A stretch of DNA of 46,155 nucleotides from Scenedesmus sp. ARA3 (GCA_004335835.1 RWJK01001222.1:1-46155); one strand, 5' to 3'. Shown: positions 20,731-32,108, counted from the first letter of the stretch. Program-made: numbers and translations. Notes: generated by a model from the sequence alone, not told the origin.

Positions 20731-23297
20731 CCATCTAGTCGTCCGCCTGTACCACCTGCTGCCTTGGCATCCTTAGCTGCTGGAAGCTGCTTCGGCTCAG
20801 CAGGGCTTGGCACATGACTGTGTGCCGGCTGCTGCTCTTCCGTTGGTGGCGGCATGCCTTCTGTCTTAGCTAGCTCATGTGCGTCACTTACTACTTCAGG
20901 TTGAAACGGTTTCCTCTGCTGCTGCTGCTGCTGTTCATCTACCCTGACTCCCCGTAGCTGCTCTGCTAGCTGTTCTGCTGCTGCCTCACTCGGTTGCTCC
21001 TCAACTGCAAGGTTCTGCATCATACTGCTCACTGCTGCTGCTGCTGTTGCAGCACTGCCTGCTGAGTCAGCAGGAGCAGGTGCAGCAGCAGCGCCCTGGC
21101 TCATGGCAGCAAACGCTGCGTTCAGCCGTGCTGCAACATCAGCAAGGTCTGGAGGCTGCTGCTGCTGCTGCTGCTGCGTGCTGGGCACTGCCTGTGCAGC
21201 AGCAGCTGCAGCTGGCGCAGGTGCACTACTGGCTGCTGCTGCTGCTGCAGGTGCTGCTGCGGGTGCTGCGCCAGTTGCTGCTGCTGTGGGTGAGGCTTGC
21301 TCAGCACCTGCTGCTGCTGCTGCATCAACAGGGCTCCAAGCCATGGGGCTCATGCCTGGTGTACTGCCTGAAGGGCTGGGCCCTGAAACCCCAAACCCTT
21401 GAAAACTTGCAGGTGTGCTGCTTGCTGAGGCCTTGCCTACTGCTGGGGTGGCAGTGCCAAACGCAAAGCCAGAAGCAGCAGAAGATGCAGATGCCACCCC
21501 TGCTGGCTGCTTTGTGCTGTGTGCGCTGTCAGCAGCTGTATCCTGCTGGCTCGCAGTTGCAGCAGCTGCAAACAGGTCAGCAGGCGTGACACTGCTGCTA
21601 TCAGGCTTGGCAGCCGCACCACCTGCTGCTGCTGCTGGCACTGCGGGCGACCCAAAGCCTACAAAGGGTGCTGGTGACGGGGCCTGCCTGCCCATGCTGC
21701 TGGCTGCTTTGCTGCTGCTAGGTGTGCGGCGCTGGTGTGCCCTACGACCCTGACCTGGGGTCTTGCCCACACCTGCACACAAAAGACAGCAAGCACAAAG
21801 TTGGTGGTTAGGCGTGATGTGCATGTCTGTGCCTCATCTACCGTACACACTGATCTTCAACTTATCAAAATCCACTGCATTCCTGACACTTTGGAGGGCT
21901 AAAACACCCACTTGCTGGAGCTAAAACACGAACTTGCAGGAGCAGCTGGCTTGCAGGAACCCCTTTGCAGGAGGCCCAGCCCCTAAAGCACCTAAAAATA
22001 CATGCTAACCCACTACTACTTTCTGCAGAGCACACTCACCCGGGTTGAAACTGAAGCCACCTGCTACACCATCAGGGCTGCCTCCTGCATCACCAGCAGC
22101 AGCTCCAAAGCCGGGAAAAGGCACCTTTTCTAGCCCTGCCCTGCCAGCCCCGCTTGCTGCTGCTGCTGCTGCTCCGTCGGCTGCTGCACTGCCACCGCTG
22201 CCACCTGTAGTGCCTGCATAGCTGCCTCCAAGAGGACTCGGTGTGAATCCCACACCCCCAAAAGGCACCGGGCTAGGCGTGAGGCCAGTTGGGCTGTCCA
22301 GCATGCTGCCTCCTGCAGAAGAGGGTGTCTGGAACAGCCGTTTGACCGGCACTGCTGCTGCACGCGGGCCGCGGGGCGGCATGTGCGCCCCATCTATGCC
22401 TATGCCTGTGCTGCTGGCGCCGCCGCTGGCGCCTGCACTGCCAGCTGCATAGAAGCCAGGAGTATCAAGCGACATGGCGCTGAAAGCAGCAGTGAAAGCA
22501 GCGCCGTTTGTGGCAGCACCGCCGCCAGCCCGGAACGCTGGCACAGCTGTGTCCATGGACATGGCTGATCCAGGCGGCAGTGTGCCTGGTGCTGCGCCTG
22601 CTGCTGCTGGCGCTGGGAACCAGAATGTTGGGCTGTTGCCGCTTCCTGCAGCTGCTGCTGATCCAAAGCTGAAGCTCGGGGCAGCTGCTGCTGGAGCAGC
22701 TGCTGGTGCAGCCTGACCTGCTGATGATGTACTTGCAACAGGTCGCTGCTGCTCCTGCTGCTGCTCCTGCTGCTGCTGCTGCTGCATGCGTGAAGCTCCT
22801 GCAGGCTGCTGCCTGTTTCGCTGGCCTGGTACTGCTGCAGCAGCAGCCCCTGGGCTGCTGTACGCATGCCCTTGGAGGCTGTTGAGCATCTGAGCCCAGG
22901 ACCGCATGCCATCAACTGATGGAGCAGCAGCTCCTGCTGTTCCTGCAGCTGCAGCTGGTGCAGCAGGCGCTGCTGCTGCCTGCTGTTGCGGCACTGCTGT
23001 GCCGTTGGCAGCAGGCGGTGCAAGTGGCGCTTTGCCGCGTGCAGCTGCAAAGCGAGCACGGTTGAACAGCGGCTGCTGGTTGGCGTCCAGCTCTGCAAAA
23101 AGCCCCTGGTGCTGCTGCTGGCCATTTCCTGCAAAGCTGATGCCTGATCCAGGAGGGGCATGTGCAGCATGATTGACAGGCTTGGCGCTGCTGCGCTTGC
23201 CCTTGGGGGTCTTGCCAGGCTGCTGCTGGGCAGTGCTGCCGACGCCAAATGTGAAAGAAGGCGTCCCCAAGTCCATAGGGGAGCCGAACGTCGACAT
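14971..23297 (-). CDS. TPR and J-domain co-chaperone with FG/Q/A-rich N-terminus
   Basis: Minus-strand model join(23297..22040, 21772..19878, 19373..19137, 18879..17945, ~17363..17168, 16878..16796, 15962..15764, 15402..14971), about 1,743 residues; the fifth exon's first 9 nt fall in the N gap, and all phases agree. Residues 1-1050 are disordered, rich in Ala, Gln, Ser and phenylalanine-glycine pairs (SFTFGVG, FVGFGSP, FVFGSP). Then come TPR helices (GIAGLAQHVHGHEPASLLLC; later ADGNKQMGAKQYEAAIEAYG with HSNRAAAHQSLGRFAEALAD), and a J-domain (YKLLGLKSSASEDEIKK, AYRRLALKHHPDK with HPD near 1545-1547, ending EELSDEAARRK). The tail is Gly/Ser-rich and ends in acidic and Tyr residues. This order matches plant DnaJ/TPR proteins related to DNAJC7, which deliver clients between Hsp70 and Hsp90; that role is inferred. 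Three of its introns contain arrays of duplicated exon edges. Confidence 0.9.
15645..15713 (-). repeat. Degenerate copy of the J-domain exon donor edge
   Basis: Minus-strand sequence coding NYISSVHEDPLAKAARRK resembles the end of the true exon (NYISSAHEELSDEAARRK, ending at 15764). It is followed by a GT in the same position (gcaag then gtgtga). It lies about 115 bp further into the intron. This is the donor-side counterpart of the acceptor-side copies at the other end of the same exon. Confidence 0.82.
15905..16501 (-). repeat. Five tandem copies of the J-domain exon acceptor edge
   Basis: The start of the exon carrying the HPD motif (coding AYRRLALKHHPDKALQHC) recurs on the minus strand with exon starts at 16501, 16370, 16239, 16093 and 15962; only 15962 continues into the rest of the exon. 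Spacing is 131, 131, 146 and 131 bp. Each copy has an AG directly before ggcgtaccgccg. The copy at 16093 reads HHSNQ in place of HHPDK, and the copy at 16239 is shortened. Spacers share agcagtgatgtgcatgt. Confidence 0.93.
16891..16925 (-). repeat. CTG run (minus strand) next to a 3' splice site
   Basis: About twelve GCA units on the plus strand read as a CTG/TGC run on the minus strand. The run lies 12 bases upstream of the AG that precedes the J-domain exon at 16878, where a polypyrimidine tract is expected. Confidence 0.9.
17168..17759 (-). repeat. At least four tandem copies of a TPR exon acceptor edge
   Basis: The exon start coding MAQVLEAVHRPAQAVLVLQN recurs on the minus strand at 17759, 17644 and 17530, and again at about 17363, where only the part after the gap is visible. 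Only the last copy continues through ISETAAVALSQAERRKLEG to a donor at 17168. Spacing is 115 and 114 bp. Each visible start has ctgcag or ttgcag directly before gatggcgcaagtg, and copies differ at only a few sites. The copy at 17644 reads VRRPAQ for VHRPAQ. Confidence 0.93.
17355..17494. other. Assembly gap (140 N)
   Basis: The gap sits inside an array of near-identical exon-edge copies and removes the acceptor and first ~9 nt of the functional exon that ends at 17168. The local repeat period is about 115 bp, so the gap probably hides one or more further copies; its true length is uncertain. Confidence 0.98.
19317..19623 (-). repeat. Three tandem copies of a TPR exon acceptor edge
   Basis: The exon start coding GI-A-(G/D)-LAQHVH recurs on the minus strand at 19623, 19500 and 19373, spaced 123 and 127 bp; each is preceded by ctgcag. 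Only the copy at 19373 continues into the full 79-codon TPR exon ending at 19137. Reading from the first copy stays open across the second and then stops at about 19417, so use of the upstream acceptor would truncate the protein. Confidence 0.92.
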
Positions 23298-24003
23298 TTT
23301 TCAGGCGACGATCACAGCACAAGGCAGCCTGGGTGACAAGTCAGACGAAGGAGCACAGCAGCACACAGACAATGGGGGGATGCCTCAGTGTGCGAAGTAT
23401 GATATCCTTTATTTCAAGACTATCCTTTGTTGGACGTCGCGTGCGCGCTGCTGCTTGCATGCATTTGAACGGCACTGGGTTCAACGGCTCACCTTGGTTG
23501 CTACGGATCCTCAATCACACACCGAACAAGCTTGAAGTGGACTTGATGGTCTTACAAAATGATCATGCTGCGTGCAAGAAGGAAAGCCTATGTGCCTGAC
23601 ACTGCCTGATTGGTGAAAGCAGCTTTGGTACAGGTAGCTCTGTAGCTCTGCAAAGCAGGTCTAAGCTATTGAGAAACATAGCAGTCACTACACGCATAGC
23701 AACGGTTTCATGCACACGATGTACCCAGCAAGTTGAACTGGTGTAACAGTTACAAAAGGGCTTGGGGTTCTGCTGCCGTTTGAAACCGCCACACGTCACA
23801 CTGCAAAGGTCCTGAGGGCATTAAACTGCTCCTGTGCCTCAAGTACAGGAGCCCAGCAACATCGATCACAGCCGTACTGCTTGGGCCATGGGCCTATGGG
23901 TTGAATCGGTTCCATGGGTGACCCCTGCACCAGCCCCGTGCCAGCAGACGTCCAAACATCACCACACCACACTGGTGAGCAATCCTGTCAAACCCCTTCT
24001 GCA
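23298..24003. other. Intergenic region with CZIB 3' end and TPR/J promoter
   Basis: Lies downstream of the minus-strand CZIB stop and upstream of the minus-strand TPR/J-domain start, so it should hold the 3' untranslated region of the former and the promoter of the latter. No coding signal was seen. Confidence 0.6.
23750..23754 (-). terminator. Candidate TGTAA poly(A) signal of the CZIB gene
   Basis: Minus-strand TGTAA about 250 bp past the CZIB stop at 24004. TGTAA is the usual poly(A) signal in chlorophyte algae; the match is short and so weak on its own. Confidence 0.4.
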
Positions 24004-25579
24004 TTATTTCCCCTTGTGCAGCTCAAACTTTGCCTCCACGCTGTAGATGCCGATGCTCTCGTTGATCTTCTCGTCCCACTCGCTCCAGTCCTCTGAGAGG
24101 TCCACGTCATCAAACACCTTGCCACCCTTGCTGGTCACCACAAAGCCCTCCTCTGCAGAAACAAACAAATACAGCAGTGACAGATAATTTCATTGATTGA
24201 AGCGATTGCAGCTGTGTGCTTTGGCTGTGCAGCCTGCAGTTGTTGCGAACTGATGCAAAGGAATGCAGCAGCCCTGCTGTCAATGACAGGTCACCGTGTG
24301 CCACTGGCCGCAGCTGCAGCACAGAGGCCGAACGCGTGTATCGCAGGGGCTGAGCAGTTGCTGAAATAACACGGCTCGTCAGACCTGCAGTCTGACGGCA
24401 AGTCAAAGCAACTACAAGTAGGCTGCAGCAGCCCTGGCTGGTCAACCTGTGTGTGTGTGCCGCTGGCAGCAATAGCCCTAGTGCAATACAGACACAGCTG
24501 CAGCAGTCTCTTGCGGCACCATCAAGCAGCGAACTGCAGCGAGTGATGGCATTGAACTTCATTGTCATGTGCAGCCAACAGCTGTGTCCAATGACGAGAA
24601 CTGCAGCCCACCTGGATGGAAGGCAGTTGGCTCGATGCCTCTGCACTCAAATGTCATCACAGGCACAAACTTGCCCTCATCATCCTCTGCAGGAAATAGC
24701 AGTTAGAGAGTTCACAGCAACAACTGTCAGGTACCTCGCAGCAGCAACAAATCCATCCCTCTTCGACGCAATGCATGCAATGCCGCAGCGCTGTTCTTCT
24801 CAGGTGTTGGTGTGCAGATTACTATTGAGTCCTCTCGCCACACATGATGCTGAATGTGCCGTGCTGCTATTATTGCACACTTGTACATGCTGGGAGACAT
24901 CGCAGCTGCTTCTGCTTCACTGCTGCAACAGCAGGCGCAGTTGTAACAGCTTCTGCTTGATAGGTGCGGCAAGTAATGTTGGTAGAATAACAACAGTATG
25001 GGCTGCTGATGTGCACTGCTCTCCCTGCATTGCAGGCCTGCTGCCCTGCATGTTGCTGCCGGCTGCCTGCATGCTGCCATCAGCTGACAGCACGCTTCTC
25101 CACTGTTTCTGCTTGCAGGACAGTTGGGGAACAGCTCCACCACTGCAGCTGCTCGCTTCCAGCTGTGCCGTACCTGTCACAGCCCTGGTGACGCCCTTTA
25201 GCTGCATGACGTTGATACTGCACTCGTGCCGGGAGTCCTTGGCAAACTTCATCACGAAGTTTGCTGTGCCTTTGCTGCCTGACATGTCATGTGTCTCGGC
25301 TGCTGTTACGTGCACACGCTCCCTAGTTTCTGATCCTGCGCTCTCCTTGACCTGCGTGTAACAATGCAAGCAGCATAAGCGCGTGGCCTCAACTGCAGGT
25401 GTGAGGTGCTTCAGAGCAACGCTGGAGTGCTTGTCAAACTGCTGGTTTGCACATGCCGGCATCTGCAGTGAGCACATCATGAAGTTGCTCACGTCTATGC
25501 AAAAGCTGTGTCCCAATGGGACATCTATCTTGGCTATGTTCTCCAGGTCCGCCTTGATGTACAGTAGGAAGGTTGGCAT
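24004..25579 (-). CDS. CZIB: CZIB / DUF866 (UPF0587) family protein lacking the CXXC motifs
   Basis: Minus-strand model join(25579..25493, 25351..25174, 24686..24612, 24152..24004), 162 residues, close to the family's usual ~160. The order of motifs follows human C1orf123/CZIB and its plant homologues: an N-terminal strand LYIKADLENIAKIDVPLG, the central SGSKGTANFVMK block, then GKFVPVMTFECRGIEP, then FDDVDLSEDWSEWDEK and IYSVEAKF at the end. The family normally has two CXXC pairs that bind zinc. Here the matching positions read VKESAGSE and KFAKDSRHE, so all four cysteines appear to be missing. Cellular role is poorly known in any organism. All introns are GT-AG and in phase. It shares an upstream region with the EIPR1-like gene. 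Confidence 0.92.
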
Positions 25580-26194
25580 GTCTGCTGCTGTTGCCCCTAT
25601 ATGCTAAGAGGTGACACTGGCACGTCAATCAACAGATATTGTTCACGTCAACCGTTTTTTTGTATGCTGCGCAGTCCTTGGGGCAAATGTGTGGGTACGC
25701 AGCTCAGATGACAGGCAGTGCACTGAGGAGGTTGCAGCTGCAGCGGCAGGTGCAGGCTCGGGAAGGTGACGGCGTGATGTTTCAGCAACCACGGTATATG
25801 ATGATGAGACAAATCAAATTGCAATCAAGCCATGACCTTGGGGAAACGGCCTGCATGGGGCAACACGATCGCATGTTCACCGCGCAAAGCCCCAGTTGCA
25901 CCATGACATGTGACAGAGCCCAAATCGGTGATAGGAAAGGACAGAAGGAGGTGGTGATAGCAACAGCTCACTACGGATACTTTCAGTCAGGACCGTCACA
26001 CATGCTCAACAGTCAATCCAAGAACCAAGTAGTACAGCTCTCATCCTTGCCTGCTCAGACATTGTCAGCGTTCAGCTGACCAACAATTATATTGGTATGG
26101 ACAGTTAACATCATCTTTGAGATTCTTTCGGGGCTACATCACTTGTGAGAGGTGCATCAGCACAAAGCGTGGCAGTTGGTCAGGCAGCACAGCC
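25580..26194. promoter_or_regulatory. Divergent upstream region of CZIB and EIPR1-like genes
   Basis: About 615 bp between two divergent starts (25579 minus, 26195 plus). One open frame of 146 codons (25639-26079, plus) has no family likeness and no intron partners, so it is treated as chance. No core promoter motif could be supported. Confidence 0.5.
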
Positions 26195-28709
26195 ATGGCC
26201 GCTGAGGCCATTACCTTCAGCTTGACTTTACCCTCACGCACCCTAAGAGCAGTACCAGCTGGTGATGGCGTGACGCAGTGGATAGTGGGCTCCACATCGC
26301 TGCGGGAGGAGAACGAGGCAAGCACACACTGCTGCAGTCCTGCAAGCCAACAGTAGATGCTCCAGGGCCTGCTGCGACACGAGCAGCACTGGGGTATCAG
26401 CGCTTCATGCAGCACTCGAAATGCTGACTGCCACTATAGCACTGCGCATTATTATGAAGTAGCATTCGAAACTCCATCTGCAAAGAACAGGAAAGGCAGC
26501 AACTGCACTGCACAAACTGCTTGCCTGCGCCGCAACGGTGCCAGTGATAAAGCCTTGGAACCAGCACAATGGGGCTGTTGCATCTTATGTTGCCATCAAT
26601 AGGTGAAGCTGCTGGAATATGACCCGGCTCATGACCAGCTAGTAGCCAAGGCCAGCTGGGTGCACCCAGAGGAAGTATGGGACATCAGCTGCTGCCCAGG
26701 GCACACAGGCACCTTAGTCACAGCACACGCCAAAGGTGTGCTGCAGTACCACCAGCATGCACCTGCTGATTTAGCTGACATAGCAGCATGCACCTGCTAG
26801 TAATTGAGCTGATGGTGTGTACGCTGAGCATTTCGGCTGGAGGCAGGGTGAATTAGCGCTCAGCAGCTGTCAAGGCTGAGCACAGATCTTGCAGGAATGG
26901 TGCATGCAGAGCATACAGCATATCAAGGAGTTGGCAGCAGCAACGCATAGGCAGGCAGTTCAACTGCTGCAGTGGTCAACAGCGTACTGATGAGCTGCTG
27001 CACCTGCTGTGCACTTGCCGCCTGCAGTTGGTGTTTATGGGGCAACGCTGTGGCAGGCGAGCGACTCTGGCCGGCAGCTGTCACGTGTTGCAGACCTGAA
27101 GCACGAGGGAGTTGTGCGCAGGTGGGAGCAGCAGCCTGCATGAAATGGCGTAGTAGTGTACACGCACGCAGCACTCCACTTGCACTTGGTATGCGACAAC
27201 AACGTCGGGCAAGCAGGGGCAAGTGACAGGGTGATTGGTGCCAGTGGCCGCTGTGCTTGCAGTTAATAGTGTTAGTCACAGCTTAGCGAGTGCCATTGCA
27301 GCAGTGACGCAGCACTGGCAGCCGCTGCATGCTGCAGCAGCTGTTGTTGGCACTGGTGCCAGGGCTGGTGCTGAAAACCCCTCCTCATGCCGTCGCTGTA
27401 GGGTGCTGTGGAGCCAGCATAACACTGGGCAGCTGTTGACAGTGGAAGAGGGGGCGCTGCGTACTTGGAGTGTGGGGGACGCAGCTGTACAGGTACAAGC
27501 TGTGGGCCATTACGCGCCCTGTGTGGTGCCACCGCGTGCGCTGTTGTTGCGGGTTTGCTACAGCAGATGTGCCTGTCTCACCGCACAGCAGCGCTGATCT
27601 TGCCGCACAATTTGGGCAGCGTCAGCAATGACAGCGCTGCATGACGTTCACAGAATGCAGCCTTGCAGGAGGACCATCTCTAAAAGCAGAGCAGGATATG
27701 CGTTGATCATGATTGCAATGGAAAGTTGCAAGGGCAGACACAGGGATGCCAGCTACTACTTGGACAACCTCTTACGCTCTTCTATATCTTCGCGGCTGCG
27801 TCGTCTTATGGCTGCTGTGTACTGCCGTCGCTCATGGTGCTTGTTGCTAATTCACGGTGCTGCCTGCAGCAAACTGCGTGCGGCGCCCCAGGCGAGCTGG
27901 AGCAGTTCTGGACAGCAGCGCCGCACCCACGGGACCCTCAGCTAGCCCTAGTAGCAGCGGGGCCTGGCGTGCAGCTGTGGGATGTGCAGGCCATGAAGCA
28001 GGTTGGGGGCATCGAGGTGGCGCACCGCATGCGCACCTGGGACGTGAGCTGGGCGCCTGGCAACGAGCACCGCTTTGTGACTGGCGGCGACGACTGCAAG
28101 CTGCGCTTCTGGGACACTAGGTGAGCAGCGTGTGTGTGTGCGCCAATCAGGACTTGTGGATGGTGTGCAATATGTTGGGCACAGTTATGAAGGGAGTGTG
28201 TCTGTGTGAGCACATGTGTCCTGTGTGTGCATGCCTTTGCGCATGGGCACTGCACTGTGACTGGCGGCGACAACTGCAAGCTGCGCTTCTGGGACACTAG
28301 GTGGGCTGCGGGTGTGTGCGCTGTTAGGATGTGTGGTTGAAGCACAACTGGTTAGGCAGATAGATGAAGGCGGTGCGTATGGATGGGCTCATGCGTCCTG
28401 TGTGTGCACAACACACATGTGCGCCAGATTATGACCGGTGGGGACGACTGCAGGCTGCGCGTCTGTGACACCAGGAGGGTTGCAGAGTGTGTTTACAGAA
28501 ACGTGATACGACACGGAGCTGGCTGTGCATGCATCGGGAGCGCATGTATGGGTGGCCACATGAGTGCAGTGTGCGTGCACATCTGTTGCTGTGCTAGGGC
28601 ATGATGGCAGGTAGTGCACCGGCGTACAAACTTCAGCGCCCCTCTCTGCTCCACCAGGTAACTCATGCTGTCATCGACAAGGTGCTGTCATCAACAACGT
28701 GCGATGCAT

Positions 28710-28743
<34 letters not shown>

Positions 28744-29359
28744 AGGATGCTGTCGCGGCCCGAGGCGCTGCAGGAGATGAGTGGGCACAGCCACTGGGTG
28801 TGGGGCGTGGCCTACAGCCCCTTCCATGAGCAGCTGCTGCTCAGCAGCAGCACCGACACCACGGTCAACGTGTGGTATGCACCTGCGCTGGCAAAGCTCA
28901 AGGGCCCGGAGGCGAAGCAGCAGCCGATGGGGGTGAAGAGCAGCAGCCAGTCTTCGCTCAGGTGGGTGTAAGCTTGTCTTCAAGCAGTGTGCTGGGTGTG
29001 CTGGAATCGGTATGTATTGGTGCATGCGCTCTGTACATATGTGCCAGCGCAGCACGTTTTTTGCGCTAGGTAATGGTTGTTGTAGTCATGCTTGCGGTGG
29101 AGGGCATGCAGACACCATCACAGCCACTGCCATACTATTTGCCTGACGGCCCGTAGTACTGTTTGCTGTGCTTCGCTGGTGTGGCGTGCTGTGCAGGGAT
29201 GCTGATGGCAAGGCGCACACCTACGACGAGCACGAGGACAGCGTGTATGGCCTGGCCTGGAGTGCTGCCGACCCCTGGCTGTTTGCCAGCATGTCGTATG
29301 ACGGCCGCCTGGTGGTGAACAAGGTGCCCAAGAATATCAAGTACAAGATTCTGATCTGA
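26195..29359 (+). CDS. EIPR1: EIPR1/TSSC1-like WD40-repeat protein
   Basis: Model join(26195..26317, 26603..26735, 27028..27121, 27402..27492, 27870..28120, 28746..28961, 29197..29359), 356 residues; all phases agree. Start context gccATGG. Motifs track human EIPR1: [10 protein letters not shown] near the start, [75 protein letters not shown], and the diagnostic end [35 protein letters not shown]1 partners the EARP/GARP tethering complexes in endosome recycling; that role here is inferred. The first intron appears to begin with GC (gag then gcaagc at 26318), not GT, and no nearby GT keeps the frame. The intron after exon 5 contains two further copies of the exon 5 donor edge, and exon 6 follows a CTG run. 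Confidence 0.92.
28075..28478 (+). repeat. Three tandem copies of the EIPR1 exon 5 donor edge
   Basis: The end of exon 5 (coding [15 protein letters not shown], then a gtgagc donor at 28121) is repeated exactly 180 bp later (28257-28300, followed by gtgggc). It is repeated again about 175 bp after that (28432-28476, coding [15 protein letters not shown], junction aggagg, no GT). The spacers are also related (cctgtgtgtgca and tgtgtgcgc blocks), so the unit is roughly 180 bp of exon end plus intron start. Confidence 0.92.
28712..28745 (+). repeat. CTG run forming the 3' splice site of EIPR1 exon 6
   Basis: About ten GCT units run directly into gcag at 28742-28745, the acceptor of the exon at 28746. 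The triplet run thus supplies both the pyrimidine tract and the AG. Confidence 0.88.
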
Positions 29360-29876
29360 CAGAACGTACTATTATGTTGTGACATGAGCGTATCACCTCT
29401 GAGGACGAGGGAAATGAGTCTGGGGCCTGTGCAGGACCAGGCAGACAGGATGCCATTGGTACAGACTTTCTAGTCGAGGCCGCTGCTGCTGCAGAAGCTG
29501 GTGCCAGTCGTCATACTGTGGCGCATTCGCTTCAAGCCTTAAAGCACGGGATCGTGGCTGCTCTGACTTATCGAAGCCAGGTGGCTTCCTGCGAAAGGCT
29601 GGCAAGTGCATGCCATGATGGTGTGCAAGGATACTGGACATGTTACTGCCATGGATGACAAGGGTAACTTCAAGGTATCTGCCCACGTGTTCTGCAGAGT
29701 CGAAGTTTCAGCAAGCTGCAGCTGTGGTCGCACCTTGTAAGGCTATACAAACCGTGGTGTTCTTGGCTCAACGGCAACAACTCGGACTCAAAAGAAGTTC
29801 AGCCATGCAAACGTGTCGACAATCGTTGCAGCGCACATACTGTAGACAACTTACCTTAGTAATCAGTGTTGGCAAC
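29360..29876. other. Intergenic region between EIPR1-like and FAD oxidoreductase genes
   Basis: Holds the EIPR1-like 3' untranslated region and the promoter of the next gene. No coding signal was accepted, though a 97-codon minus-strand frame (29686-29393) is open. Confidence 0.6.
29736..29740 (+). terminator. Candidate TGTAA poly(A) signal of the EIPR1-like gene
   Basis: TGTAA 377 bp past the stop at 29359 and about 140 bp before the next start. A short match to the chlorophyte poly(A) signal; it would imply a fairly long 3' untranslated region. Confidence 0.35.
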
Positions 29877-32076
29877 ATGCAGCGGACTTCGGTCTCGCTT
29901 GAACGAAACCTAGCCGTCAGGACAAGAGCAGCAGCAGCAGGTGGGCTGGCAGCAGCAAGGGCAATAGTGGCGAAACACGCGCCTCAACGACAACCAAGAC
30001 TCATTAAGTTTCATGCTGTTTATGCAGCAGCAAAGCACTATGCCGTGGTTGGGGCAGGCCTGGCAGGACTGGCAACTGTCTACCATCTGCTGGTGAGAGC
30101 CAGTAACTCAACAGCGCAATCGCTGCAACTAGCAGCCATAGCAGTGCCGGAGGTACAATTCTTGTGCTGCTGACTTAAATACACATGCCCATGTGCTGCT
30201 CAAAGATCCCTAAGCCGCACACTGTGCACCTGTCATGCATTCCCGAACTGTCCTGACACTCACCCACATGCTCGTCATTGCTGGCTTGTTGTTCCTGTCT
30301 GCAGAAGCAGAATAGCCCGGGGCATGCTGTGCATGTCACAATGGTTGACGCTGTTGGCATTGGTGCTGGCGGCTCGGGCGCAGCAGCCGGCCTGCTGCAT
30401 CCGTTCTCACCCAAAGGCAAGGTAGGCGGTAAACAGCTGGCAGGATGGACTGCATACACATAAGTCAACAAGCGCGATGCATAGCAGCAGTGTCACCACC
30501 CCGAAAAACTGCACGGAGCAGTCAGGCATTTGTCGGTGACTGAGTAGGTTGGCGTCGTATACTCATGGCACTGCTTTCCTATGCATGCCGCAGCTGCTGT
30601 GGAAGGCACAGGAGGCCATGGCGTCGGCACTGCAGCTGCTGCAAGCAGCAGAAGAAGCAGCAGCACAATGCCCAGGTGAGGCGGCATGCAAATGAAGCAC
30701 TAGTTGCACAGCCTTGAGCGCTCCCACCACCACAGCATTTGTTAGGACGGCTGATATCGCACAGCTCAGCGTGCTTCCGCCACCAGTGCCGCCTGCGGTG
30801 CTTTGCCGTCCATATGCAACAAGCGACAGAAAAAAATGCCTGCACAATCGGATTCTTCTCGTGGCCCCACACCTTCCAACTCTCTGGCTCCGCTGCTGGC
30901 CTCCTTCAATGCCTACAGACCTGCCACAGCCTCTAGCTTGGCACACCGGCATGCTCAGGCCTGCACCCAACACAAAGCAGTCACAGGACTACTGGAAGGT
31001 GCGCAGCAGCAAGCAGCAGCAGCAGCAGCAGCAGGGCTTGGATGCTGGAGCCGTGTCAGTCGAGCTGGCCCTGCTGCAAGCAAGCATAGCAGATGCTGCG
31101 GCAGCTCAGCAGCTGCTGCCTGGCGTTGTACTGCCAGCTGTATCTCAAGCAGCAGCAGATGCACATGCACCATCACAACAGCAGCAAGACCTTCAGCCGC
31201 ACCTACAGCGTCGCAGGCAGGGCAAGCAGCAGCAGGAGCAACTGGAAGGCTGGACATCAGAAGGCGCAGCTGCACTGCACATACCAGGAGGCATTACACT
31301 GCACCCGCAGCGTTACATGCGGGCACTGTGGTCAGCTTGTCAGCTGGCAGCAGCAGCTAGGGCGGACGGCAGTAGCACAGCATTACACATCCAGCAGCTG
31401 TCATCACTGGCAGAGCTGCAGCAGGCACTTGCGGGCAGCAGTAGCAGCAGCGGTGAGAGTAGGAAGCTGGATGCAATAGTTGTTGCTGCTGGTGCTGCTG
31501 TGGGGAGCTTAACTGAGTTCGATGGGCAGCTGCCACTGAGCCTCTGCCAGGGCTACACACTCGACATGCTACCACCTTTAGATCAGCAGCAGCAGCAGAA
31601 TCACCAGCAACAACAGGCAGACAGCGCAGAGCAGGCTGTCGACACCGGCAGCAGCAGTAGCAGCAGCACCCTTACCACTGCTGCAGCAGCTCTACCAAAC
31701 TTGCTGCACCAGTATGGCGCGGAGGCCCCTAGCCTGCTTGGTTCACCGTACCTAGCTTCCCAGGGAGGTCAGGTGCTCGTGGTGGGAGCCACCAAGCAGC
31801 ATGACTGGACTGCACAGCAGGCCCTGCAGGAGCTAGGGCGAGCCATACACCCTTCCATACTGCAGCAGCAGGACACGCAGCAGCAACAGCAGCAGCAGCT
31901 GATTGAAGATGCTGCAGAGGTCAGAGCAGCAGCAAAGGAGCTATTGGCAGGTGCTGCTGCAGCCTGGCCGCCATTATCAGGCTGGCGGGTTGGAGGCATT
32001 CGCAGCGGTGTGCGGGCGCTGCCACCTCGCACGCAGCAGGGCTCAGTGCCGCTGGCTGGCAGGTGGACAAGCGGCA

Positions 32077-32108
<32 letters not shown>

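Noticed and set aside
25639..26079. Plus-strand frame of 146 codons between CZIB and the EIPR1-like gene
   Set aside because: No recognised motif, lies in a divergent promoter region, and has no splice-consistent partners.
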